DNA of 39,409 nt from a virus. Positions 25,522-31,148 of this stretch are shown here, piece after piece. The notes below the pieces were generated by a model. That model was given only the letters and a program-made list of their open reading frames with translations. It ran no database searches and was not told the origin of the DNA. Location: IMG/VR virus record IMGVR_UViG_3300035703_000193, positions 1 through 39,409 of that record; one strand, given 5' to 3'. Each line of letters opens with the position of its first letter. Within the stretch, counting starts at the first letter, position 1. The position numbers and the translations under genes were made by a program.

Positions 25522-25899
25522 TTAAAATGGTAGGGATTCGTCTTTTACCGTTGTTTCATCTGTCATTTTCGGGTTGTTCTCCCCTGCCGTTGCCTTGCCT
25601 CCAAACTCAATGTTATTCACCATGCACCGAATGATCCCCGTGGGTTCTCCGTTTTTCATATACGCATTCACGCCGCCTGTTCCTTCAACCACGACGTACG
25701 TTCCCTTTACTAAGTGCGGTGCAAGCTTGGAACCACGTTCACCCCACATTGAGCAAGTCACCCATACCGTCTTTTCCGTGGGATTGTTTCCAAATGTTTT
25801 TTCAGTGTGTGCCACGGAGAAGGAACAAACAGTGGTATCGCCAACCGATTTTATTTCAGCATCCTGACCAATGCGACCTGCAACTATTAATTTTATCAT
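25522..25899 (-). CDS. ssb: Single-stranded DNA-binding protein
   Basis: A 125-residue OB-fold protein starting MIKLIVAGRIGQDAEIKSVG with the SSB-typical KTVWVTCSMWGERGSKLAPH and VKGTYVVVEG strands. The acidic C-terminal tip DESLPF matches the conserved DxxxPF-type tail used to bind replication and repair partners. It is the first gene of the minus-strand unit, 18 bases after the -7 box at 25917-25924. SSB being the first gene of the late-direction operon ensures early supply, and it may work with the recombination/nuclease genes encoded on the other strand. Confidence 0.92.
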   Translation of the reverse strand: MIKLIVAGRIGQDAEIKSVGDTTVCSFSVAHTEKTFGNNPTEKTVWVTCSMWGERGSKLAPHLVKGTYVVVEGTGGVNAYMKNGEPTGIIRCMVNNIEFGGKATAGENNPKMTDETTVKDESLPF

Positions 25900-25916
25900 T
25901 GTATTTTTTCTTTCTG

Positions 25917-25944
25917 CAAAGATAATAATTTATTTGTTATCAAA
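25917..25944 (-). promoter_or_regulatory. Promoter of the minus-strand unit
   Basis: On the minus strand a TTTG (25944-25941) is followed after 16 bases by TATCTTTG (25924-25917), matching the Bacteroidota -33/-7 pattern TTTG ... TAnnTTTG. The predicted start lies about 6 bases further, a few bases upstream of the ssb ATG. It is divergent to the box at 25974. Confidence 0.7.
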
Positions 25945-25973
25945 TTTAAAATATTTTTTAACAAAATTATTTA

Positions 25974-25981
25974 TATCTTTG
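25974..25981 (+). promoter_or_regulatory. Promoter -7 box of the plus-strand RNA cluster
   Basis: TATCTTTG fits TAnnTTTG exactly and lies in AT-rich intergenic DNA. The expected start, about 5-7 bases after the box, coincides with the first base of the tRNA-like element at 25985. A good -33 box is not visible. Together with the minus-strand box 50 bases away it makes a divergent promoter region between the two halves of the genome. Confidence 0.65.
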
Positions 25982-25984
25982 TGG

Positions 25985-26054
25985 CGCAAGTTAGTTTAGT
26001 GTTAAAATGTTTTGCGACGGCAAAAAGACGAAGATTAGATTCCTTCACTTGCTT
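25985..26054 (+). ncRNA. tRNA-like element 0 with 6-nt anticodon loop
   Basis: A cloverleaf can be drawn. The acceptor stem is 25986-25991 with 26047-26052, and T8-A9 follow. The D arm is GTTT-AGTGTTA-AAAT, and the anticodon arm is TTTTG-CGACGG-CAAAA at 26010-26025. A 4-base variable region leads to a T arm with loop TTAGATT at 26030-26046. Departures from a working tRNA are a 6-nt anticodon loop with no U33, a T loop with A in place of C56, and a D loop with GT in place of GG. The last two changes would keep a 19-56 base pair (T-A instead of G-C). It may be a decayed tRNA or a tRNA mimic. Confidence 0.55.
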
Positions 26055-26068
26055 CTAAAATTGTAATT

Positions 26069-26239
26069 ATGGAAATAACAATGATTGTAGGATGGGCATT
26101 TATACTATTGAGTTGGATAATACCCCCTTTTATTAAAGATACACCTATTAAAGATGTATCCAAAAGAAGATTTGTAGCATTAATTTTAGCAACATTTGCA
26201 TTAGGTATTTTCTTAGGTCATGGATTATCTTTATTTTAG
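26069..26239 (+). CDS. 56-residue membrane protein
   Basis: The ORF starts with ATG at 26069 and ends with TAG at 26237-26239. It encodes two hydrophobic segments (about residues 4-20, IVGWAFILLSWIIPPF, and 36-54, VALILATFALGIFLGHG) separated by a charged KDTPIKDVSKRR loop, so a two-helix hairpin membrane protein is expected. It lies between tRNA-like elements and is AT rich. No family recognised; small phage membrane proteins in this early position are often exclusion or host-modulating factors, which is only a possibility. Confidence 0.7.
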   Translation: MEITMIVGWAFILLSWIIPPFIKDTPIKDVSKRRFVALILATFALGIFLGHGLSLF

Positions 26240-26256
26240 TTAATTTAAAATTAATT

Positions 26257-26348
26257 AGCAAGGTGGCGGAATTGGTAGACGCAAGGACATCGTAATTGAT
26301 TATAAAAAGGTCTCCGAAAAGTTGCAGGTTCGAATCCTGCCCTTGTTG
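26257..26348 (+). ncRNA. tRNA-like element 1 (leucine-tRNA-like arms, enlarged anticodon region)
   Basis: Acceptor AGCAAGG (26257-26263) pairs with CCTTGTT (26341-26347). The D arm has the class II type GGCGGAATTGGTAGACGC. The T arm is GCAGG-TTCGAAT-CCTGC at 26324-26340. Between D and T arms there are 41 bases instead of about 23-33. The only possible anticodon stem (26285-26288 with a GTCT at about 26309-26312) closes a loop of about 20 bases, so no normal seven-base anticodon loop exists. No CCA is encoded. tRNA-like, not a standard decoding tRNA. Confidence 0.65.
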
Positions 26349-26360
26349 CCCTACAAAAGG

Positions 26361-26422
26361 CAGACGTTAAACCAGAGTGAAATAGATGGTGGTTGTATTT
26401 CTAAAGTCTGTATTGTACCACC
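26361..26422 (+). other. Possible H-type pseudoknot between tRNA-like elements
   Basis: CAGAC (26361-26365) pairs with GTCTG (26406-26410), and GGTGGT (26388-26393) pairs with ACCACC (26417-26422). The second helix crosses the first, giving a pseudoknot. The pairings are short and no second copy shows covariation, so confidence is low. There is no gene in this stretch. Confidence 0.35.
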
Positions 26423-26424
26423 AA

Positions 26425-26519
26425 AGCAAGGTGGCGAAAGGTATCGCCAGGGCTAACCGTGTACGCAAGCTACCCAACGTTGAGCGGTGCACAATCGGGT
26501 TCGATTCCCGACCTTGTAT
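26425..26519 (+). ncRNA. tRNA-like element 2
   Basis: GCAAGG (26426-26431) pairs with CCTTGT (26512-26517) as a six-base acceptor stem. The D arm is GGCG-AAAGGTAT-CGCC (26433-26448), and the T arm is TCGGG-TTCGATT-CCCGA (26495-26511), a perfect five-base stem with the canonical TTCGATT loop. The 46 bases between D and T arms fold into no standard 5+7+5 anticodon arm; a bulged GGGCT/AGCTACCC stem closing a 13-base loop is possible. D and T arms differ in sequence from elements 1 and 3. Confidence 0.55.
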
Positions 26520-26528
26520 TTTTTAAAA

Positions 26529-26638
26529 AACAAGGTGGCGGAATTGGTATACGCTTAAGGGTTTGGTGGAAGTCGCGACGTAAAATTAAAAAACAACCTT
26601 TAAAATCCACCGTGCAGGTTCGAATCCTGCCCTTGTTA
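26529..26638 (+). ncRNA. tRNA-like element 3 with pseudoknotted anticodon region
   Basis: AACAAGG (26529-26535) and CCTTGTT (26631-26637) form a perfect seven-base acceptor stem. The D arm region 26531-26554 matches element 1 at 23 of 24 positions and the T arm to acceptor block 26614-26637 is identical to element 1. The 59 bases between the arms contain TTAAGGGTT (26555-26563) pairing with AACCTTTAA (26595-26603), and GGTGGA (26565-26570) pairing with TCCACC (26606-26611), which cross. No usable anticodon loop is present. An internal GTCGCGAC palindrome also lies in the loop. Confidence 0.6.
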
Positions 26639-26652
26639 CAAAAACAAAGCAA

Positions 26653-27261
26653 ATGATTGATAACAAATTCTTTTTCGACAAATCCGTTGAGCTTGGTTTT
26701 ACCACGCGCGACTATGAACCCCTGGTAAACTTGCACACCAATGGCGCAAGGGTTTTGCAAATCATGGGTTGTAAATCTGTGTTCGAATTCGGCTCAGGAC
26801 TTGGATTCTTTTTATCCGCGTGCCAGCGCGTGGGCTTGTATAATTACATGGGTTATGACATTAACCCGTATGAAAGGGAATTTGCGATAAGCAAGGGCGT
26901 TGAGCCGTCAAAATATATGCTTGCAAAGTGGGCTTCAAAATATCAACAGGGAAGGTATGAATTGAGGATAAAGGGAAAATACGATGCCATTTATTCCACC
27001 GAGGTATTTGAACACATGACCGACCAACAAATTTCCTTTGTCATGCCGATCCTTCACAAAGCCTGTAACAAGTATTTTTATTTTACATCCACGCCTTATG
27101 CCTCGGCGGATCCAGCGTTTGACATTGAATGGGGTCATATTAACCTGAAGCAAAAGGAACAATGGGTTGCCGTGTTTCAACGCCACGGTTTTGACTTGCT
27201 CAGGGAAACAACGGAGGTGACTCCGTGGGGGTTGTTATTTGTGAAAAGGGAGGGAAAGTAA
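26653..27261 (+). CDS. Class I SAM-dependent methyltransferase
   Basis: The 202-residue protein has the SAM-binding motif I VFEFGSGLG at residues 43-51, the acidic residue GYDINPYE next strand, and a later IYSTEVFEHMTDQQ, like the EVFEH motif of Methyltransf_23 type enzymes that act on small molecules or protein/nucleic-acid targets. It follows tRNA-like element 3 by 15 bases and is followed directly by a 50-residue gene. It may modify nucleic acid, lipid or protein; the substrate cannot be read from sequence. RNA target near the tRNA-like cluster is an attractive but unproven idea. Confidence 0.78.
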   Translation: MIDNKFFFDKSVELGFTTRDYEPLVNLHTNGARVLQIMGCKSVFEFGSGLGFFLSACQRVGLYNYMGYDINPYEREFAISKGVEPSKYMLAKWASKYQQGRYELRIKGKYDAIYSTEVFEHMTDQQISFVMPILHKACNKYFYFTSTPYASADPAFDIEWGHINLKQKEQWVAVFQRHGFDLLRETTEVTPWGLLFVKREGK

Positions 27262-27414
27262 ATGGCAAACTTCATTAAAGCAGCCTTGGACAAGGTTTTG
27301 ACAGAGGGAAATCAATTTCCGTCTGTGACATACGAAACCCCTGAAGCCGTGGTAAAATACATGGAAATGCAAAGCGCACTTGGGAATCCAGGGTGGAAAA
27401 AAAGGAAAAAGTAA
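27262..27414 (+). CDS. 50-residue basic protein
   Basis: Starts ATG at 27262 right after the methyltransferase stop (27259-27261), ends TAA at 27412-27414. The sequence (MANFIKAALDKVLTEGNQFP ... GNPGWKKRKK) has an N-terminal helix and a basic C-terminus. The reading frame has normal codon usage and tight spacing to the upstream gene, which supports reality. Unknown family. Confidence 0.6.
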   Translation: MANFIKAALDKVLTEGNQFPSVTYETPEAVVKYMEMQSALGNPGWKKRKK

Positions 27415-27425
27415 TTAATATTTTG

Positions 27426-27433
27426 TATATTTA
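27426..27433 (+). promoter_or_regulatory. Promoter -7-like box before RNA element 1
   Basis: TATATTTA resembles TAnnTTTG with the last base changed. It lies exactly four bases before the first base of the 5-prime hairpin of the RNA element, the same distance as the box at 28935 to the second copy. The shared spacing makes a transcription start at the hairpin likely. Confidence 0.55.
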
Positions 27434-27437
27434 CGTA

Positions 27438-27538
27438 TTCTTTAAATCGAAGTAGAGGTCAATTTAAAGAACTTTGAAGCAAGTCCTACATTGTTTCACT
27501 TTGCCCCGATGAACCTCTACTCATTGGGGCATTTTTTT
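27438..27538 (+). ncRNA. Three-hairpin RNA/attenuator element, copy 1 (kissing-loop type)
   Basis: Hairpin 1: TTCTTTAAAT (27438-27447), 14-base loop, ATTTAAAGAA (27462-27471). Hairpin 2: GAAGCAA (27476-27482) with TTGTTTC (27491-27497). Hairpin 3: GCCCCGATGA (27503-27512), 8-base loop, TCATTGGGGC (27521-27530), then T7: an intrinsic terminator. Loop 1 holds AGTAGAGGT (27451-27459), complementary over 9 bases to ACCTCTACT (27513-27521) of the terminator loop. Copy 2 at 28947-29043 shares the layout with compensatory changes. The terminator ends 6 bases before the ATG of the adenine methyltransferase gene. Confidence 0.85.
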
Positions 27539-27544
27539 ATACTT

Positions 27545-28516
27545 ATGCAAATATTAAACATTTATGAATCGCACGAACTCGAAAGATGCGAGGTAGTTAT
27601 TAAACAGGGCTTACAAACCTTCATTGAGGTTGGACAGGCATTAATGACTATTAGGGAAAAACGATTGTATCGAATTGGTTTTAAAACGTTTGAGGATTAT
27701 TGCGTTGAAAGATGGTCGATGGACAAAAGACACGCAAACAGATTAATACAAGCGTCTGAAACAATTAGCAATTTGGGACCCATGGGTCCCGTTTTACCAC
27801 AAAGCGAAAGACAAACAAGACCCCTTACAAGTTTGGAGCCTGAAATTCAAAAAGAGGTTTGGACAGAAGTTGTCAAGACACATGGTGACAATATTACAGC
27901 TGCAAAGGTTCAAACAGTTGTTAATAATTGGAAACCTGTTGATATTGAAGTTAAGGAGGCTAAAGCAAATCCAATGTTTTCTCCAGACATTGAGGTAATT
28001 ATTGAAGACAAAAAGTCGAAAGCTCACGTTTCAAATAATTCAGGCGAAAACGAATGGTACACTCCCGAATGTTATATAGAAAGTGCAAGGCTTGCAATGG
28101 GTAGCATTGATTTAGACCCCGCTTCGTCTGAAATTGCAAATCAAACGGTTAATGCAAATTTATTTTACACTCAGGAAGAAGACGGGCTTTCTAAAGAATG
28201 GTTTGGTAATATCTGGATGAATCCACCCTATTCACAACCATTAATATTTCAATTTATATCTAAGTTAGTTGAATCAAATCAAGTAAATCAAGCCATTGTT
28301 TTGGTAAACAACGGAACAGAAACAAAATGGGGTCAATTATTAATGAAGCATTCAAGTGCTGTTTGCTTCCACCAGGGTAGAATTAGGTTTATTGATAAAT
28401 ACGGGAACTTAGGGGATGCACCTTTACAGGGGCAAATGATTTGTTATTTAGGTTCTGAGGTAAACAATTTTGTAAACGAATTTAATCAATATGGAACAAT
28501 CTTACGAAAGGGGTGA
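27545..28516 (+). CDS. Phage N6-adenine DNA methyltransferase
   Basis: 323 residues from ATG 27545; an upstream in-frame ATG at 27491 lies inside the structured leader and is rejected. Residues 20-70 resemble a DUF3102-like helical domain (FIEVGQALMTIREKRLY). The C-terminal part has EWYTP at 170, DLDPAS at 189-194 and the catalytic NPPYS at 226-230, the set found in phage adenine methyltransferases. It would modify phage DNA and help escape restriction. Its 3-prime end overlaps a PD-(D/E)XK-like gene by 26 bases, and it is preceded by the attenuator-like RNA. Confidence 0.88.
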   Translation: MQILNIYESHELERCEVVIKQGLQTFIEVGQALMTIREKRLYRIGFKTFEDYCVERWSMDKRHANRLIQASETISNLGPMGPVLPQSERQTRPLTSLEPEIQKEVWTEVVKTHGDNITAAKVQTVVNNWKPVDIEVKEAKANPMFSPDIEVIIEDKKSKAHVSNNSGENEWYTPECYIESARLAMGSIDLDPASSEIANQTVNANLFYTQEEDGLSKEWFGNIWMNPPYSQPLIFQFISKLVESNQVNQAIVLVNNGTETKWGQLLMKHSSAVCFHQGRIRFIDKYGNLGDAPLQGQMICYLGSEVNNFVNEFNQYGTILRKG

Positions 28517-28913
28517 TATAAAATTTAAAGGCAGGGCAAAGCAGTTGAATAGCTTTTCTGGAATGATAAGAAGAAGGAATATTACGCCAACCGACATTGA
28601 TGGAATCATTGATTATGGTGGAAAGGCTTTTGTTATTCTTGAAGGAAAATACGGAGATGCTGAATTACCAAAAGGTCAAAAAATGGCACTTGAAAATTTA
28701 GCAAATACAATTCTATCCGCTAATAAAAGAGTTGTTGTAATTATTTACAGGCATTTTGTTCATGATACAAATAAGGATATAAATGTATCAAAACAATTGG
28801 TAAGCGATATTTATTTCAAAAGAAAATGGGATAAAATTACAGTTGAAAAAAATGTATTAGAAGTCATAGAAATGTTTGAAAACCATTGCGATAATAATAA
28901 TTATCAAATATGA
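28491..28913 (+). CDS. PD-(D/E)XK-like nuclease domain protein
   Basis: The 140-residue product has a DIDGIIDY stretch (D37, D41) followed by FVILEGKYG with E51 and K53, the arrangement of a PD-(D/E)XK catalytic core: acid, then E-x-K on the next strand. The size and a following Q-K-x-x-L helix suit a small endonuclease or nuclease-like protein. The start overlaps the adenine methyltransferase gene by 26 bases, suggesting a translationally coupled pair. It could be a resolvase, a restriction-like nuclease or a replication/repair enzyme. Catalytic activity needs testing. Confidence 0.65.
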   Translation: MEQSYERGDIKFKGRAKQLNSFSGMIRRRNITPTDIDGIIDYGGKAFVILEGKYGDAELPKGQKMALENLANTILSANKRVVVIIYRHFVHDTNKDINVSKQLVSDIYFKRKWDKITVEKNVLEVIEMFENHCDNNNYQI

Positions 28914-28934
28914 AAAACATATAAATAAATTACT

Positions 28935-28942
28935 TATCTTTA
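28935..28942 (+). promoter_or_regulatory. Promoter -7-like box before RNA element 2
   Basis: TATCTTTA differs from TAnnTTTG only in the last base and ends four bases before hairpin 1 of the second RNA element, as at 27426-27433. It lies in the AT-rich gap after the PD-(D/E)XK gene. Confidence 0.55.
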
Positions 28943-28946
28943 ATCA

Positions 28947-29043
28947 TTCTTTTGAACGAGGTGCAAGTCATTCAAAAGAACTTCGGGACAATATCCGCAT
29001 TGTTTCAACTAACCCAGTAGCCTTGCACCTGCTGGGTTTTTTT
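28947..29043 (+). ncRNA. Three-hairpin RNA/attenuator element, copy 2 (kissing-loop type)
   Basis: Hairpin 1: TTCTTTTGAA (28947-28956), 14-base loop, TTCAAAAGAA (28971-28980). Hairpin 2: GGGACAA (28985-28991) with TTGTTTC (29000-29006). Hairpin 3: AACCCAGTAG (29011-29020), 8-base loop, CTGCTGGGTT (29029-29038), then a T run. Loop 1 AGGTGCAAG (28959-28967) is complementary over 9 bases to CTTGCACCT (29022-29030). The block CATTGTTTCA is identical to copy 1 and equally placed. The T run ends about 10 bases before the ATG of the replication-initiation-like gene. Confidence 0.85.
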
Positions 29044-29053
29044 ATACATTTTT

Positions 29054-29983
29054 ATGAATAAGTTAAATAACAAAATCAAGGATAATTTTACTATTATCCC
29101 CAATGACATTATCCGAAACAAAAGCCTGAGCGACCGCGCCCGCTTCATCTTTTGTTACATGGCTTCCATGCCAGACGATTGGAAATTTTATCAAGGCGCA
29201 ATGGCAAAGGAACTTGGATACACAAAGGACACTTTGAGGAAATACATTGAAGAACTTTTGACAACAGGTTACCTTCATCGGGAACAAAGAAGGGAAACGG
29301 GTAAATTTGATAGTTACGATTATACCCTGAATTTTACACCGAGTGGTAAAAAAGCCGACACGGTAAAAATCCGCAACGGAGAAAAACCGACACGGGAAAA
29401 GTCGGCACTAATAAATAAAGACTTGGAACAAAGAAAGATTATAACAAATATAGACTTTGAACAAAGTATTGAAAATCCAATGGATTTTACCGACTTTACA
29501 AAAGTTGAAACAAATCTCCAAAGCCCCAAAGTAAACCCTTTTACCTTGATTGCAAATCTTGAAAAAGAAAAAACTTCGGGTAAAAAAGAAAAAGCCGACC
29601 GCCAGCCCTCCCCCACGTACGCCGCCTTCACCGTGTTTTGCCAAACGTTTGAAGCGTTATCGGGTGCAGCGTACCCAACCGACCAGAATGGACATTACAT
29701 CATGATGCCAAAAGATGCAGGGCAAATAGGAAACCTCATGCGGTACATTGACAAAATAGATAAGCATGGCAATAGCATTGAGGCATTGAAGGTGTTTATC
29801 CAAGCCGCGTGGTCATTACCTGACAAATGGTTAAAAGCAAATTTCACGGTAGGCAACCTTTACTCCCAGGCTTCAAAGATATTTACCGCATACCAAACGA
29901 CAAGCCCAGCGGCAAAGGACAAAGCGTATAATGACAGGATTCAGGAATTGCTTGCAGAACGCATGGCAAAGTTTCAAGATTAA
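29054..29983 (+). CDS. Replication initiation/organiser-like protein with N-terminal HTH
   Basis: The 309-residue protein begins MNKLNNKIKDNFTIIPNDII and continues with the winged-HTH-like block RARFIFCYMASMPDDWKFYQ, MAKELGYTKDTLRKYIEELL, TTGYLHREQRR, which is typical of phage replisome organisers. The C-terminal part (from about 190) is a helical domain (GNLMRYIDKIDKHGNSIEAL, FIQAAWSLPDKWLKANFTVG), like the DnaD-type half that recruits host helicase. The middle is low complexity. It likely binds the phage origin; no origin repeats were identified with certainty. Transcription passes through the upstream attenuator element. Confidence 0.75.
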   Translation: MNKLNNKIKDNFTIIPNDIIRNKSLSDRARFIFCYMASMPDDWKFYQGAMAKELGYTKDTLRKYIEELLTTGYLHREQRRETGKFDSYDYTLNFTPSGKKADTVKIRNGEKPTREKSALINKDLEQRKIITNIDFEQSIENPMDFTDFTKVETNLQSPKVNPFTLIANLEKEKTSGKKEKADRQPSPTYAAFTVFCQTFEALSGAAYPTDQNGHYIMMPKDAGQIGNLMRYIDKIDKHGNSIEALKVFIQAAWSLPDKWLKANFTVGNLYSQASKIFTAYQTTSPAAKDKAYNDRIQELLAERMAKFQD

Positions 29984-29998
29984 TAAAACCAACCAATT

Positions 29999-30733
29999 AT
30001 GAACAATTTACCAATGATTGCAAACCGCGTGGAAGAGAAAATACAAGATGTGCAGCTTGTTATCCAAAACCGCGAACTTAGAATTTTTAAAACAGGGACA
30101 AAGGAAGCCATTCCAAAGATTGCCCAAACCTTAAGCCAACTTCTCCCCGTGTATGGCATTGAGCCAAAGCCCGAACACTTGATGGAGGTCACCGAATTTG
30201 TATCAAATTACAAATTACTTGCCGTCGATGAAATTAAACTGGCATTTGAAAAGTTTGCCAAACAAGAACTTGATATTAACGACCATAAACTTTATGGCAA
30301 AGTTGACCTTCATGCTATTGGGCGAATAATCACGGCGTATATAACGTGGAGGCAAAAGATTTACTTTGCCATGGATTCCGATTTGCAGGCGAAGAAGGAA
30401 GAAGAAGAAAGGATTAAACGCCTGGGGAAAGTGGCTGAGGAATACGATAAGGACTTTGATAATAAGCTGAAAAACTTTCAAAAGCCGTTGGAAGAAATAC
30501 CCGTATTTTGGTACGACGAATGTGTAAAGCGTGGTTATATCAATGAATGGGGCGAAGGAGAAAAGGAAGCCTTGTGGGCTGAGGCTCAGGAAATGGCAAA
30601 GAACGAAAAGCCAGATTCTGATAATTTAATTGATCGCAAGAACCACATGAGGAAAATTGAGGAAGGAAATATGCCACGCGCCCGCGCACTTGCTTACAAG
30701 TTAGCCGTCTGGCGCAAGGTGTTATTAAGATAA
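29999..30733 (+). CDS. Hypothetical replication-region protein
   Basis: A 244-residue helical, charged protein (MNNLPMIANRVEEKIQDVQL ... KLAVWRKVLLR) with a KAxxExEERIKRLGKVAEEY-like coiled segment (about 127-160) and many aromatic/charged residues. Directly downstream of the replication-initiation-like gene (15-base gap) and upstream of a strong terminator, so they form one short operon. It could act as helicase loader or co-initiator; no P-loop is visible, which argues against a DnaC-type ATPase loader. Family not recognised. Confidence 0.55.
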   Translation: MNNLPMIANRVEEKIQDVQLVIQNRELRIFKTGTKEAIPKIAQTLSQLLPVYGIEPKPEHLMEVTEFVSNYKLLAVDEIKLAFEKFAKQELDINDHKLYGKVDLHAIGRIITAYITWRQKIYFAMDSDLQAKKEEEERIKRLGKVAEEYDKDFDNKLKNFQKPLEEIPVFWYDECVKRGYINEWGEGEKEALWAEAQEMAKNEKPDSDNLIDRKNHMRKIEEGNMPRARALAYKLAVWRKVLLR

Positions 30734-30757
30734 GTTTCATAATTTGGTTTTGTTTTG

Positions 30758-30791
30758 GTGGGGTATAGAAATTATACCTCACTTTTTTTTT
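30758..30791 (+). terminator. Intrinsic terminator after the replication operon
   Basis: GTGGGGTATA (30758-30767) pairs with TATACCTCAC (30773-30782) over 10 bases with one G-U pair and a five-base GAAAT loop, followed by nine T (30783-30791). A strong rho-independent terminator for the two-gene replication operon, directly before the next promoter region. Confidence 0.88.
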
Positions 30792-30792
30792 A

Positions 30793-30851
30793 ATTTATTT
30801 TTGTAAATATTTTTTTCTTTCAATATTTAATATTAAATTTACGTATTGAAA
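30793..30851 (+). promoter_or_regulatory. 59-bp promoter/operator element, copy A
   Basis: Matches 36370-36428 at 58 of 59 positions (difference at 30817/36394). It contains TTGTAAATAT, then after 26 bases ATTTACG as a -7-like region; a TTTAATATTAAA palindrome; and an inverted repeat TTTCAATA/TATTGAAA that spans the -7 region. The gene at 30872 starts 20 bases after it. Overlap of palindromes with the promoter suggests regulated transcription by an unknown phage or host factor. Confidence 0.75.
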
Positions 30852-30871
30852 ATATTTTAAAACTTACCAAA

Positions 30872-31135
30872 ATGAATATTACGAAATACACCTGCAAATG
30901 TACCCTCGATAAAAAGCTGGGTCACTTTGTACACGTCAATTTCTCCCACGGCTTCGGCTTGTACGGGCAAACGTCGCCGCATTCCCCTGATGATAACATC
31001 GAGATCCACGGCTGGACATTTGAGCCAGAGGACATTGACCTTGAGTTATACCCAAAAATCAACCGTTACAACCTCATGCCTCTTGTGGCTGAGAACGAAA
31101 TGGACTGGGTAATTATGAATAATCAATCACTTTAA
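30872..31135 (+). CDS. Small early protein, unknown function
   Basis: An 87-residue protein (MNITKYTCKCTLDKKLGHFV ... MNNQSL). N-terminal CxC and a beta-rich middle (GLYGQTSPHSPDDNIEIHGW). It is the first gene after the regulated promoter copy A, which marks it as an early product controlled with the gene at 36467 behind copy B. No family recognised. Confidence 0.65.
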   Translation: MNITKYTCKCTLDKKLGHFVHVNFSHGFGLYGQTSPHSPDDNIEIHGWTFEPEDIDLELYPKINRYNLMPLVAENEMDWVIMNNQSL

Positions 31136-31148
31136 AACAAACCAAAGA

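Noticed and set aside
26257-26348. Ordinary leucine tRNA gene
   Set aside because: D and T arms fit class II tRNA, but the 41-base middle gives no 5-bp stem with 7-nt loop, so no anticodon can be named.
26257-26638. One tmRNA spanning the three tRNA-like elements
   Set aside because: Each element has its own complete acceptor, D and T arms, and no tag peptide frame or tmRNA-type 5-prime end is present.
27491-28516. Adenine methyltransferase start at 27491
   Set aside because: This ATG lies within hairpin 2 and the terminator; the 18 extra residues would be read from structured terminator RNA.
27438-29043. CRISPR repeats or anti-CRISPR RNA mimic
   Set aside because: Only two copies, 1.5 kb apart, with different stem and loop sequences and terminator ends; no array or cas gene in the window.
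28947-29043. Pistol or hammerhead self-cleaving ribozyme
   Set aside because: The GGTGCAA string recalled pistol, but the conserved ribozyme core and cleavage-site context are absent, and copy 1 has no such string.
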